Positions 15,777-23,962 of a stretch of 31,766 bases of DNA are shown here, piece after piece (position 1 is the first letter of the stretch; each line of letters opens with the position of its first letter). Under the pieces are notes generated by a model, which saw only the letters and a program-made list of their open reading frames with translations, ran no database searches and was not told the origin of the DNA. Source of the DNA: Bacteroidota bacterium (lineage in GTDB: Bacteria; Bacteroidota; Bacteroidia; Bacteroidales; B39-G9); contig QMPG01000003.1 in NCBI GenBank assembly GCA_003648455.1, positions 1-31,766 of the forward strand, given 5' to 3'. The translations under genes and the position numbers were made by a program.

Positions 15777-16538
15777 ATGCCTTTTGTAAAAGGAGTTTGG
15801 GTAGAACCAACTAAACAAGGAAAACAAAAAATATCTCCTTCTCAAGTTAACATGCAGTTTCTTTTAGCTAGACCTGTAGGTAAAACCTATAGAGTGGTTC
15901 AGTCTTTAATGATTACCAATAATAAAGTCTTTGATCCAAGACCACTTCAGCTGAGAAATATTAATAAAAAATCTTTATATGATTCAATTATATCAAAGGT
16001 TGCACTTTATGATAGACCTTATATGAAACTCGTTAGTTTTACAACTACCAGAGCAACATTTGAATTTGATTGGAATAAATGGATTAGAGATGCTGTAGCT
16101 AACGTAAAACCTAATAATAGAATTTCAAAGTTTGAACAGAGATTTAAGTTTAAGAAACAAGTTCCAAGAATGATTTCTTTTTCTAATTCAAGATTAAATT
16201 TTGGTGAATTTTTAGTTAGAAAATTTAAAGAATATATGAGCAAGAATAGAAAAGATAGAGTTTGGTTTGATAGGTTTCTCCCTAGAGAGTTTGCCGGAAA
16301 AATTAGGACTAAATTATCCACTATGTTTGATTATGAATATGATTGGCAACAAAATGAAGTTGTAGCTAAGCTAAAAAATATTTATATAATGGGTATTTTA
16401 TTTGCTCTTGGTAATGAAATTGCAAAAGACAGAAGTAAACCTTATGTTAAGATTGACTTTGAAAAAACAGTTAAAAGAAAAGCAAGAAGATTTGACAGAA
16501 ATAAATGGGAAAGTTTCATAAAGAAACGATTCATATAA
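15777..16538 (+). CDS. Hypothetical late protein
   Basis: A 253-residue, strongly basic and aromatic protein beginning MPFVKGVWVEPTKQGKQK, with a C-terminus rich in KRKARRFDRNKWESF. AAGGAGC precedes the ATG at good spacing. It is second in the 13798-16977 operon. No motif or membrane segment is recognised. The early part (MQFLLARPVGKTYRVVQSLM) looks beta-rich. DNA contact is possible given the charge. Confidence 0.55.
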   Translation: MPFVKGVWVEPTKQGKQKISPSQVNMQFLLARPVGKTYRVVQSLMITNNKVFDPRPLQLRNINKKSLYDSIISKVALYDRPYMKLVSFTTTRATFEFDWNKWIRDAVANVKPNNRISKFEQRFKFKKQVPRMISFSNSRLNFGEFLVRKFKEYMSKNRKDRVWFDRFLPREFAGKIRTKLSTMFDYEYDWQQNEVVAKLKNIYIMGILFALGNEIAKDRSKPYVKIDFEKTVKRKARRFDRNKWESFIKKRFI

Positions 16539-16548
16539 GGATAAAACT

Positions 16549-16977
16549 ATGACTTTTGATGACAAAGAAAAACTCGCAAAAAAGATTCCAGAAAACTTAG
16601 GTATGTATATCCCGGCTGGAAATAGAGCAGTAAGAGATAAACTTATGGAACTTGGTTCGAAACTGCAGATTGCAGATACAGCTACTAAACGAGAACTTGC
16701 GATAAAGTATTTTTTAGGTAAATTAAACGACATTAATTCAAAACAAAGAATGGGCAATCCATCTGATCCAGGACATAAATCTGATTATATAACTAAGATA
16801 AAGGGAATAGTTAAAAAAATTTTAGTTCTTTATGAACTTCCTTATGAGTCTTACCAAAAGATTAGCTTTAATCCTATTGAAGATAAATGGACTTATAATG
16901 AAAAAATAGAGCGTAGTAATTTTTACAATAACAAGTTGAAAAAAAGTCTTAAAGAACATATATTGTTCAACGTTTAA
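16549..16977 (+). CDS. Hypothetical late protein
   Basis: A 142-residue helical protein, third in the 13798-16977 operon, with an ATAAGGA ribosome site. Notable stretches are NLGMYIPAGNRAVRDKLMEL and a Lys-rich C-terminus ending KEHILFNV. No family recognised. Its stop lies just before an early-type promoter at 16980. Confidence 0.55.
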   Translation: MTFDDKEKLAKKIPENLGMYIPAGNRAVRDKLMELGSKLQIADTATKRELAIKYFLGKLNDINSKQRMGNPSDPGHKSDYITKIKGIVKKILVLYELPYESYQKISFNPIEDKWTYNEKIERSNFYNNKLKKSLKEHILFNV

Positions 16978-16979
16978 AC

Positions 16980-17008
16980 TTGACAAAAAAAGAATAATAT
17001 ATTATAAT
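16980..17008 (+). promoter_or_regulatory. Early promoter with no gene behind it
   Basis: TTGACA (16980-16985), 17 bp, TATAAT (17003-17008), with the conserved AAAAGAATAAT in the spacer. The transcript would meet a strong terminator about 50 nt later, and no credible ORF lies between. Confidence 0.85.
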
Positions 17009-17014
17009 TAATTA

Positions 17015-17071
17015 ATCGATACCCCCTACGTTGGTTATGCTGGGAACCGGATCAAAACGGTTCCCTTTTTT
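17015..17071 (+). ncRNA. Putative small RNA of about 57 nt
   Basis: This is bounded by the promoter at 16980-17008 and the terminator at 17042-17071. The body reads CGATACCCCCTACGTTGG and continues to the terminator stem. The only ATG (17038) has no ribosome site and its frame runs through the terminator into the opposite gene's terminator. The position between two convergent units suits a small regulatory RNA. The target is unknown. Confidence 0.5.
17042..17071 (+). terminator. Rho-independent terminator
   Basis: GGGAACCG (17042-17049) pairs perfectly with CGGTTCCC (17058-17065), followed by T6. Confidence 0.92.
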
Positions 17072-17077
17072 ACGCAC

Positions 17078-17103
17078 AAAAAACCCTTCCATTTCTGGAA
17101 GGG
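17078..17103 (-). terminator. Rho-independent terminator of the tail tube gene
   Basis: CCCTTCC (17084-17090) pairs with GGAAGGG (17097-17103). On the minus strand the stem is followed by a U6 run (A6 at 17078-17083). It lies 25 nt past the tail tube stop. Confidence 0.9.
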
Positions 17104-17128
17104 TGGAAGCGGGGAATTGAAGGGTTGA

Positions 17129-17668
17129 CTAGAATACAGGGGTAGTATCTTCGTCATTTCCTTTTATTGTATAATCATATTTGAATGTCACGGAACATTC
17201 AGAAATTGTGTCGTCATCGTAGGAAAAAGCATCTCCCCAAGAAACGTTTGTTGGCCAGACATAGTAAAGGTTCCAAAGTCTAACTACACCACCAGCTGGG
17301 TCTAATTGAGCCATTGTTGCCGAAGTGGAATACTGAGTTTTGAAATACATTTGTCCAGTAATAGGATTGTAAATTGATTGTGACCAATCGTAAAGGATTT
17401 GTCCGGAGGATTTAGATCCTGCGATATAATCGTAGAAGGTTGCTGCGAGATCGTTATAGGTAGGTTTTCCAGCAGTCCAAAATCTTTCATTTAATCTCTG
17501 GGCTTCAGTTGGATTAAAAGTAATATTAGGAACAGTTGCTGTGTGCATTGCGAAAGCTAATTCGGAAGGATCACCACCACCAGGAACTGCAGTAAACTGC
17601 ATAACGAAACGATTTTTCTTTAAAGGTTCTAAGGTTGAACTTTTACTTGTTGTTAATGATATAGCCAT
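17129..17668 (-). CDS. 19: Tail tube protein (T4 gp19-like)
   Basis: A 179-residue protein of gp19 size. Typical features are PLKKNRFVMQF near 16-26, TVPNITFNPTEAQRLNERFW near 45-64, LYDWSQSIYNPITGQM near 91-106, and the C-terminal WPTNVSWGD..SYDDDTISE block near 137-157. It stacks in hexameric rings to form the inner tail tube. A strong AGGAG ribosome site, a late-element variant upstream and its own terminator downstream mark a highly expressed single-gene unit. Confidence 0.92.
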   Translation of the reverse strand: MAISLTTSKSSTLEPLKKNRFVMQFTAVPGGGDPSELAFAMHTATVPNITFNPTEAQRLNERFWTAGKPTYNDLAATFYDYIAGSKSSGQILYDWSQSIYNPITGQMYFKTQYSTSATMAQLDPAGGVVRLWNLYYVWPTNVSWGDAFSYDDDTISECSVTFKYDYTIKGNDEDTTPVF

Positions 17669-17699
17669 TTATATCTCCTGAAAGTCTTATTATAATTAA

Positions 17700-17709
17700 C
17701 TTATCCTAA
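17700..17709 (-). promoter_or_regulatory. Late-type promoter element (variant)
   Basis: Minus-strand TTAGGATAAG lies 31 nt before the tail tube ATG, with TTAATTATAA following. It is a looser match to GTAAAG[A/G]TAA in the expected place. Confidence 0.35.
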
Positions 17710-17710
17710 T

Positions 17711-17720
17711 GTTAAGATAA
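17711..17720 (+). promoter_or_regulatory. Late-type promoter element (variant)
   Basis: GTTAAGATAA followed by TTATAG, 40 nt before the HNH gene at 17761. It is back to back with the tail tube element. Confidence 0.4.
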
Positions 17721-17760
17721 TTATAGTGAAAGTTATCAAAGAAAATTATTTGAGGACAAA

Positions 17761-18321
17761 GTGGATAGAAAAGAATACCTAAAAGAATATAAAGAATTAC
17801 ATAAAGAAGAGATAAAAGAGTATAAAAAATCTTGGTATCAAAGAAACAAAGAGAAAGTAAAGTCTCGCTCAAAAGAATACTATAAAGAAAATACAGAAAA
17901 AGTGAAAGAAAGAAATAAGTTTTATACTGACTTTAAGAATGAAAGTGATATGAATCATAGTATAAAATTAAATGTTCTTAGTCACATCAATACTGGAATA
18001 AGAAATGGTTGGTTTGAAAAAAGACTTGAACAGATGTTAGGATATTCTTCTTGGCAATTAGTTGAAAGACTTGAAGGTTTTTGGGAAAATAATATGACGT
18101 GGGATAATTATAAAACAAGTGGATGGCATATACATCACGTTATTCCAATGAAAGTGTTTAATTTTTATAATGAAGAAGAGATAAAAAAATGTTGGGATTT
18201 GAGAAACATATATCCATTATGGAACAAGGATAGACACACTGATATAGATTGGAAAGAAATAGATATATCAAAGTTGAATGATTTATTGCCAGACACTCTT
18301 TTGATGGAGGAATTAACGTGA
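17761..18321 (+). CDS. HNH endonuclease (putative homing nuclease)
   Basis: 186 residues from a GTG start with GAGGA 5 nt upstream. The N-terminal 55 residues are a repetitive Lys/Glu/Tyr helix. The HNH core is GWHIHHVIPM near 121-130, then WDLRNIYPLWNKDRHTD near 144-160. The usual H-I-D-H here reads H-I-H-H. Such genes are mobile and sit free-standing between phage genes. The next gene's GTG overlaps its TGA, so it is embedded in a transcription unit. Confidence 0.8.
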   Translation: MDRKEYLKEYKELHKEEIKEYKKSWYQRNKEKVKSRSKEYYKENTEKVKERNKFYTDFKNESDMNHSIKLNVLSHINTGIRNGWFEKRLEQMLGYSSWQLVERLEGFWENNMTWDNYKTSGWHIHHVIPMKVFNFYNEEEIKKCWDLRNIYPLWNKDRHTDIDWKEIDISKLNDLLPDTLLMEELT

Positions 18322-18563
18322 GATTTAATACTATGGTTAAAAAGTTCGTTTATTTTTTAGAGGTAAAAAATGAATATAGTCAGCTGTATGCTGATATGAT
18401 TATAGAAAATGCTACTGCGTGGAATAAAGAATGGTTATTAGAAGAGCTAACAAGACAGATAAAAGTTTTTAAAGAATATGACGAACAACCAGATAAAGTA
18501 AATTTTAATTATCTGCCATTTTGCGAACAGTTTCTACAAGAAAGACCGAAGTTATTCAGTTGA
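18318..18563 (+). CDS. Small hypothetical protein
   Basis: 81 residues from GTG, with GGAGG 7 nt upstream, overlapping the HNH stop by 4 nt. Aromatic and acidic, helical-looking (KKFVYFLEVKNEYSQLYAD). Its TGA stop lies within the TTGACA of the next promoter. No family recognised. Confidence 0.6.
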   Translation: MRFNTMVKKFVYFLEVKNEYSQLYADMIIENATAWNKEWLLEELTRQIKVFKEYDEQPDKVNFNYLPFCEQFLQERPKLFS

Positions 18564-18588
18564 CAATAAAAGAATAATTGCATATAAT
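18560..18588 (+). promoter_or_regulatory. Early promoter of the gp47/gp46 region
   Basis: TTGACA (18560-18565), 17 bp with ATAAAAGAATAAT, TATAAT (18583-18588). A normal short leader with AGGAG follows before the ATG at 18605. Confidence 0.9.
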
Positions 18589-18604
18589 AAAGTAGGAGAA
18601 AAAA

Positions 18605-18775
18605 ATGGACGAGATTACAAGATTAGAAGAAGCTATTGCGTTTGAGCAACAAAGGTTAGCTAATTTTATAGAAGAAGGTACAACTTCTTCCTCTGCGCTT
18701 CGTGATGTTTATTATGATATTATAAAAATGCAAGAAAAAATAAGGAGTCTTAGTGAAGGTATTGATAACGAGTGA
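18605..18775 (+). CDS. Small coiled-coil-like protein
   Basis: A 56-residue protein beginning MDEITRLEEAIAFEQQRL. AGGAG lies 7 nt before the ATG and a strong early promoter upstream. It overlaps the gp47 start by 23 nt, so it may feed ribosomes to gene 47. Helical with heptad-type leucines. No family recognised. Confidence 0.65.
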   Translation: MDEITRLEEAIAFEQQRLANFIEEGTTSSSALRDVYYDIIKMQEKIRSLSEGIDNE

Positions 18776-19730
18776 TTTACACATTCAATCAGGAATATAT
18801 ACAGACATTGGAATAGATTATATAGATTATCTATCGGAATACTGTAACGAATATGGGATAACAGACTTAATTATTGCTGGTGATATTTTTGAGAAATCAA
18901 GCAAGATTAATAATGATGCATTCATTCCATTGTTTTTTAAATTTATGGAGTTAAAGGAATCTGGTTTAAATATTACAATCGTATTAGGGAACCACGACAT
19001 TTACTCTGTTGACAATGATAGTTTAGTAGAAACGTTTGCTGTGTTTGGAAAAGTAATTAAGAATTTTGAACAAATTAAAATAGGTGGAAGGACAATAGAC
19101 TTTCTTCCTTATACTAAGGATGTTGATTTAGTCCCGAGTTCTGGAGATATTTTAATTACGCATCTTAGTATAGCAGATTTCTCTTTTGATAATAAGTTTC
19201 ACGTAAGTGAAAAAGCTGGAATGCCAAGAAAAATATTCGAAGGATACAACAAAGTATTCACAGGACATTTTCATAGACCACAAACCAAGGGAAACATTAT
19301 TTACATGGGTTCTCCATATCAAATGAACTTTGGCGAGATAGGACAAAGAAAAGGATTTGTTGTTTATGATTTAGAGTATGATGATTGGGAAAGAGTTTGG
19401 TATGAACAAGCTCCAATCTATAAGAAAATAACGGTTAATAATTTTCAAAACGAAGATGTAACTAATTGTTTTGTTCAAGTTGAAATAAAAGAAAAGATGG
19501 ATAATTACGTTCAATTAAAACACATTTTATATGAAAAAGGTGCTCTTATTGTATCTCCTAAATTTCTTGACTCCGAAGAAGAAATTACAGTTAATGAAGA
19601 AACGAAACTCGATATGAACTCTTCTGTTCCTGTAATGGTAAAAGAGTATATTCTTAATAGCATTGAGGCTACAGGAATTGACAATAAAGAGCTTGTTACA
19701 ATTTTTGATAAAGTGTTAGCAAGTATTTGA
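18753..19730 (+). CDS. 47: gp47-like recombination nuclease (SbcD/Mre11)
   Basis: 325 residues from a GTG start with AAGGAG at good spacing. All phosphoesterase motifs are present: SDLH (7-10), GDIF (43-46), GNHD (79-82), ITHLS with H137, and GHFH (171-174). With gp46 it forms the complex that resects double-strand ends for recombination-dependent replication. The upstream small gene overlaps its start. Its TGA stop is inside the next promoter's TTGACA. Confidence 0.92.
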   Translation: MKVLITSDLHIQSGIYTDIGIDYIDYLSEYCNEYGITDLIIAGDIFEKSSKINNDAFIPLFFKFMELKESGLNITIVLGNHDIYSVDNDSLVETFAVFGKVIKNFEQIKIGGRTIDFLPYTKDVDLVPSSGDILITHLSIADFSFDNKFHVSEKAGMPRKIFEGYNKVFTGHFHRPQTKGNIIYMGSPYQMNFGEIGQRKGFVVYDLEYDDWERVWYEQAPIYKKITVNNFQNEDVTNCFVQVEIKEKMDNYVQLKHILYEKGALIVSPKFLDSEEEITVNEETKLDMNSSVPVMVKEYILNSIEATGIDNKELVTIFDKVLASI

Positions 19731-19755
19731 CAATAAAAGAATAATAAGTTATAAT
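19727..19755 (+). promoter_or_regulatory. Early promoter abutting an ATG
   Basis: TTGACA (19727-19732), 17 bp, TATAAT (19750-19755). Only 5 nt (TAGAT) separate the -10 from the ATG at 19761, giving a leaderless mRNA. The -35 supplies the gp47 stop codon. Confidence 0.9.
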
Positions 19756-19760
19756 TAGAT

Positions 19761-19919
19761 ATGAAAACAACAAAAGGACGTTTGAAGTCCTTCCCAGTTA
19801 TATTTAGATACTTCTTAGAAGATACGATTATGATTAATCTAACGAAAGAGAAAGTAACAATTTTTTATGATGGGACTTACAAACAAACAAAAACAGGGCC
19901 AAGAGTTAAGAGGGGTTAA
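19761..19919 (+). CDS. Small hypothetical protein ahead of gp46
   Basis: A 52-residue basic protein beginning MKTTKGRLKSFPVIFRYF. It has no ribosome site because the promoter abuts its ATG. Its TAA overlaps the gp46 ATG (TAATG), so it may couple translation to gene 46. It is in the place of the small genes often found between 47 and 46 in T4 relatives, but no family is recognised. Confidence 0.6.
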   Translation: MKTTKGRLKSFPVIFRYFLEDTIMINLTKEKVTIFYDGTYKQTKTGPRVKRG

Positions 19920-22093
19920 TGAAACTTCAATATGTAAAACTAAAAAACTTCAAGAGTTATCCAGACCAGGAAACAACTGTTGATTTGAGTTTTGACGGCA
20001 TCAAACTTTTAGTCGGAGAGAACGGTGATGGAAAATCAACCTTTTTCGATGCTATTATTTGGGCCATCTATGGAAAAAACAAGGACGGTGTTGATGGTGT
20101 TGTCAATCGCAAAACTAAAAAGGATTGTAAGGTTGAAGTTGGCTTTAAAGTTGGTTCGTCTAGCTATTCAATTGTTAGATATAGGAAGCACGAGACAAAT
20201 GGTAATAAACTATTATTCTTTAAGGGAACTAAAAATATTTCACAGCGAACAGCAGGAGCAACTCAAGAGCTTATTGATGGAATAATTGAGATACAATATA
20301 ATACAATGATATCATCTGTAGTATTATCATCTGAATTATATACATCGTTTCTTCGGTCTTCTCGCGCTGATAGATTAAAAACGTTTGAGTCTATTCTTTC
20401 TTTGAAAGAAATTACTTTATTCTACAATAAACTCAAGAAGTTAAAAGAACCGATTGATGAAAAAGTTAGTAAATTAAACTTAGATATTGATAAAACTTTT
20501 GTAGCTATTAAATCTCTATCTGATAATATAGATGAATATAAAGATGGTGTTAAAAAAACACTACTTGCTTTTAAATCCGAAAAGGAAGCCTTACAAGGTG
20601 AGGTATTTCAACTAACAAGCAAAATATCAGAATATGATAGTATTGATGTAGACAAAGAAATTAATAACAACGAAGCTTATGATATTATTATTAAGCGGAT
20701 AAAAGAAATCGATGAATTAATTCTAATTGATAAAGGGAAACTAACTGATATAAACAGTTTAGTTGCTCAACTTGAGGATTGTGAAGAACAGATAGATAAC
20801 TATCAACGAATTGATATTCAAAAAGAGCTTATTCAAAATAAAGAATATTCTGATATTAAAGCAAAAAACGAAAAGGTCAATACAGCAATTGTAAAACTCT
20901 CTGCTGGAATAGTTTTAACTGGACACCTTGATAAAAACATAAAAGCTTTTCAAGATAAAATTTGGAATTTAGAAAAAGAAATAAAGAACATTCAAGAACA
21001 TCTTGATACTTGTCCTACTTGTGGACAAGAAGTAGAAAGAGAATTAACGGAAAAACTAGTAGCAGATAAAAATATTGTTCTTGATGATGTAAAAGTAAGC
21101 CTTAAAAAAGAGAAAGAAACATTAGAAAATGATTTAATCAAAAATAAAGAGATAGATGATGCTATCAAGAAATTAAAAGGTATGGTATCTGAAGCAATTG
21201 AGCCTGTTCATAGTGTTGAAATATTGCATGCAATGAGTGGAAAGTTAAAGGATGAAAAAAATAGAAGTCTTCTTCTCAAAAAAGATATTGAAAACGCAGA
21301 AAGTAATAATAAAGAAATTGAAACAAGGCTATCAGCGTATAGAGCAGAAAAGAAAATTAATGTAGATAATAAGTCTGAGCCTGAATATCATACTATGTTC
21401 CTGAAAGATTTAAGGGAAAAAATTGTTCTTCTTAAAGATGAAGCTGAAGAGAAAAGACAGAATATTCTAACAATAGATGTTAAAGCTAAATCTTCGTATG
21501 ATAAAGGTTATATAGATAACACTCAGGTGACAATAAAAGAGTTAAAGAAAACATTAACAAAAACCGATAAGAAACTAAAAAAAGCTACTATTGAAAAAAA
21601 ACACTATGAAGCCTTATTAACTATTTTCTCAAATAAGGATAGTGGATTTAAAAAGTTCTTTATTAATAAGATGGTTAGTATTTTTAATGATAGGGTTAAT
21701 TTTTATCTTCCATTCTTTTTTGATGATGATGTTGAAGTTGATTTTGATAAGGACTTAAATGAAGTTATAAAGATAAATAAAGAGGAAGTAACGTTTGCAT
21801 CATTTAGTTCAGGACAAAAAACAAGGTTTGATATAGCTATATCATTCTCACTTTTCTTCATGGTAAAGATGTTCTTTTCATCAACTATAAATCTTTTAGT
21901 GTTTGATGAAATATTGGATATGAATTTAGACAAAAAGGGATTTAATTCTGTGTATGAGATTATAGAGAATTTAGGGGATTTCAATACAGTTTTTGTTGTA
22001 TCCCATCAAGAGTTTTATAAGGAGAAGTTTAATCATCATATTCATATAAAGCGTAATAGTAAAGGATTTAGTTATATTTACAACGAGGTGTAA
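19919..22093 (+). CDS. 46: gp46-like recombination ATPase (SbcC/Rad50)
   Basis: 724 residues against about 560 in T4. N-terminal Walker A GENGDGKS (33-40). Long coiled-coil arms at about 170-580 are broken by a zinc-hook CPTC at 365-368. The C-terminal ABC signature FSSGQKTRFD lies near 629-638 and Walker B LLVFDEILD near 660-668. It dimerises through the hook and gates the gp47 nuclease in ATP-dependent resection. AAGAGGGG precedes the overlapped ATG. Confidence 0.93.
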   Translation: MKLQYVKLKNFKSYPDQETTVDLSFDGIKLLVGENGDGKSTFFDAIIWAIYGKNKDGVDGVVNRKTKKDCKVEVGFKVGSSSYSIVRYRKHETNGNKLLFFKGTKNISQRTAGATQELIDGIIEIQYNTMISSVVLSSELYTSFLRSSRADRLKTFESILSLKEITLFYNKLKKLKEPIDEKVSKLNLDIDKTFVAIKSLSDNIDEYKDGVKKTLLAFKSEKEALQGEVFQLTSKISEYDSIDVDKEINNNEAYDIIIKRIKEIDELILIDKGKLTDINSLVAQLEDCEEQIDNYQRIDIQKELIQNKEYSDIKAKNEKVNTAIVKLSAGIVLTGHLDKNIKAFQDKIWNLEKEIKNIQEHLDTCPTCGQEVERELTEKLVADKNIVLDDVKVSLKKEKETLENDLIKNKEIDDAIKKLKGMVSEAIEPVHSVEILHAMSGKLKDEKNRSLLLKKDIENAESNNKEIETRLSAYRAEKKINVDNKSEPEYHTMFLKDLREKIVLLKDEAEEKRQNILTIDVKAKSSYDKGYIDNTQVTIKELKKTLTKTDKKLKKATIEKKHYEALLTIFSNKDSGFKKFFINKMVSIFNDRVNFYLPFFFDDDVEVDFDKDLNEVIKINKEEVTFASFSSGQKTRFDIAISFSLFFMVKMFFSSTINLLVFDEILDMNLDKKGFNSVYEIIENLGDFNTVFVVSHQEFYKEKFNHHIHIKRNSKGFSYIYNEV

Positions 22094-22094
22094 C

Positions 22095-22502
22095 ATGGAA
22101 AAACAAACTCCGCCAATGCAATTAATGGATGAAATTATAACAAAACATAATTTCATTGATGTAATGAAGAATACTTATGGTTTAGCAATTTTAACTAATG
22201 GATCTTTTGTTAAAATCTTAAATAATTTTGAAGGAATTTGTGAAACCTGGAAGCTCTTTAACGAAGCAATGGCTATGGATGATGTGGAAGCTCAACAAAG
22301 AATTCTCTTAGAAAATACTAGAGGTGGAATTATAGATACAGGAACTACAGTAATTGATATTCAAACAATAGCAACTATGTATCCTTTATATAGAATGACA
22401 CATGATAATGAAGAAGTAAAAAAAATAAATAAATTTAAAATGAATGAAATAGATAATTTTATTTACTGGGATCAAACGATGGGAGAAACAGAAGACGAAT
22501 AA
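22095..22502 (+). CDS. Hypothetical protein downstream of gp46
   Basis: A 135-residue acidic protein, 1 nt after the gp46 stop, with GAGGTG at good spacing. It is therefore in the gp46 operon and ends it at a strong terminator. Mixed alpha/beta appearance with a GGIIDTGTTVIDIQTIATMY stretch. No family recognised. Confidence 0.65.
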   Translation: MEKQTPPMQLMDEIITKHNFIDVMKNTYGLAILTNGSFVKILNNFEGICETWKLFNEAMAMDDVEAQQRILLENTRGGIIDTGTTVIDIQTIATMYPLYRMTHDNEEVKKINKFKMNEIDNFIYWDQTMGETEDE

Positions 22503-22531
22503 AAAAAGACACTCAATTGAGTGTCTTTTTT
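22502..22531. terminator. Bidirectional rho-independent terminator
   Basis: The same GACACTCAATTGAGTGTC palindrome with A and T flanks as at 3980-4009, again between convergent genes (22502 + and 22533 -). Confidence 0.9.
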
Positions 22532-22532
22532 G

Positions 22533-23921
22533 TTATTTTGCTTCTGATTGTCTTGGATATTTTTCAACTGGTATGTCTACTTTCGTAGGACTTTCACTTC
22601 CTCTCATTGTAGTTACATTTGGAGCTACTTTTCTTTTAACTAGTCGTCTTGCTTTATCAGCATCTGCTCTAGCTTTATCTCTTATTGCTTTTGCATCTGC
22701 AAGTATTTTAGCTTTTATTGCTGGATCGTCACTTTCTATAAATTCTTTTAGTCTTTTAGGTGCCCATTTTTTAATAATTGCGTCACTTACTTCTGATTTG
22801 ATTTTTGATTTTACTTTGTCTGTAGTTGATTTGATAATAGGTGCTGCAACTTTAGCACCTCGTTTAATTCCAGCTTCTGCAACTTTAGCTGCTGAACCTA
22901 GTTTTTGTTTTAAAATATTTGCTGTTCTTGATTGAGTGACTTTTTCAGTTCCTTTCTTTATAGCTGAAGCCGCTTCTTTAGCTCTTCCACCTATTCTTTC
23001 TATTACATTGTCCATTGATTTTAGTTGTGCTTTATTAGATGCTGCGTTTATAATTTGTTTTACTTGTCCTAGGTAATTTTGTGAGTTTGTTGTTGCTTTT
23101 AGTCTTGATGAGAAGTTTGAGAAGTTTGAATAACGTTGTTCTTCTTTTTTGATTGAGTTTATTTTTTTGTTGACCGCCTTTTCCATATCGGTGGCAACTT
23201 TTTTCATTTTCATTTTTTTAACATCATTAACTGCTTTTTCAGAAGCATCGTTAACTTTTTCTAACGCTGCAGCTAAAGCTTCTTCTGCTTGTTTAGCAAT
23301 GTTAGATGGACCTTTAGGGTCATCAGGATTTACTTTCTGAACCTTATTCATAGGTTTTGAAAGTCTCTGAGTTTCCTTACCTCTTTTAATTAAATCAGCG
23401 GTTTTTAAATCAAGTGCGTCAGATGTTTCTTTTTCGGCCTTAGGTGTTTCTTCCGTACTTTTAGGAGCCTCAGTTTCCGCTTTTGGAGCTTCAGATGTCT
23501 TAGGTGTTTCAGTAGGAGTTTCCTTCTTAGAAGTTTTTATAGATTTGATATAAGGTTTAGTTCCCTTTCTAACATTCTGAATAATAGGTAAATCGCCTAT
23601 TTTATCATCACCTTCTGGTGTAAGATTAAGACTATCAAGAATTTCTTTATCAGCTTTAGTTGGTTTTGAAGATAAAACATCAATCGCTAAAGCAAGGTTT
23701 CTATAATCTTCTGTGTTTGTGCTGACAACTTTCTCCATAGCTGTTTGTAGAAAGTCATCTTTAAGTTCTTTAGATGCTTTTTTAACTATATCAGCGGCTA
23801 AAGTTTTTGCAGCTTTGCTTGTTTTAAACGCTGCTCCGCTTTGACTGATCATATCATCAAACGAAACAGGAGTTGCAGCTTCGTCTATTTTGTTATTGTA
23901 AAATTCTTTAAAGGATACCAT
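22533..23921 (-). CDS. Lys/Ala-rich late protein, probable virion component
   Basis: A 462-residue protein starting MVSFKEFYNNKIDEA. A low-complexity Pro/Glu/Thr/Lys linker at about 128-168 (ETPTETPKTSEAPKAETEAP) separates an N-terminal helical part from a long amphipathic Lys/Ala helical region up to about 420. The short N-terminal 'FkeF....' pattern recalls capsid-targeting leaders of T4 internal proteins, but weakly. CGGAGAAC and a perfect late element precede the start. A packaged internal or structural protein is the likeliest role. No enzyme motif is seen. Confidence 0.6.
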   Translation of the reverse strand: MVSFKEFYNNKIDEAATPVSFDDMISQSGAAFKTSKAAKTLAADIVKKASKELKDDFLQTAMEKVVSTNTEDYRNLALAIDVLSSKPTKADKEILDSLNLTPEGDDKIGDLPIIQNVRKGTKPYIKSIKTSKKETPTETPKTSEAPKAETEAPKSTEETPKAEKETSDALDLKTADLIKRGKETQRLSKPMNKVQKVNPDDPKGPSNIAKQAEEALAAALEKVNDASEKAVNDVKKMKMKKVATDMEKAVNKKINSIKKEEQRYSNFSNFSSRLKATTNSQNYLGQVKQIINAASNKAQLKSMDNVIERIGGRAKEAASAIKKGTEKVTQSRTANILKQKLGSAAKVAEAGIKRGAKVAAPIIKSTTDKVKSKIKSEVSDAIIKKWAPKRLKEFIESDDPAIKAKILADAKAIRDKARADADKARRLVKRKVAPNVTTMRGSESPTKVDIPVEKYPRQSEAK

Positions 23922-23948
23922 GCGTATGTTCTCCGAGTATTGTTTATT

Positions 23949-23958
23949 TTATCTTTAC
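23949..23958 (-). promoter_or_regulatory. Late-type promoter element
   Basis: A perfect minus-strand GTAAAGATAA, 27 nt before the gene starting at 23921. It lies just past the 3' end of the HNH gene. Confidence 0.55.
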
Positions 23959-23962
23959 AGAG

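Noticed and set aside
19679..19705. TTGACAATAAAGAGCTTG near the end of gp47 as a promoter.
   Set aside because: The nearest -10-like TACAAT is at the wrong spacing and the spacer does not match the family; the real promoter is 48 bp downstream.
21527..21545. TGACAATAAAAGAG inside gp46 as a further early promoter.
   Set aside because: The first T of the -35 and the AATAAT spacer part are missing, there is no -10 at 17 bp, and it lies within coiled-coil coding sequence.
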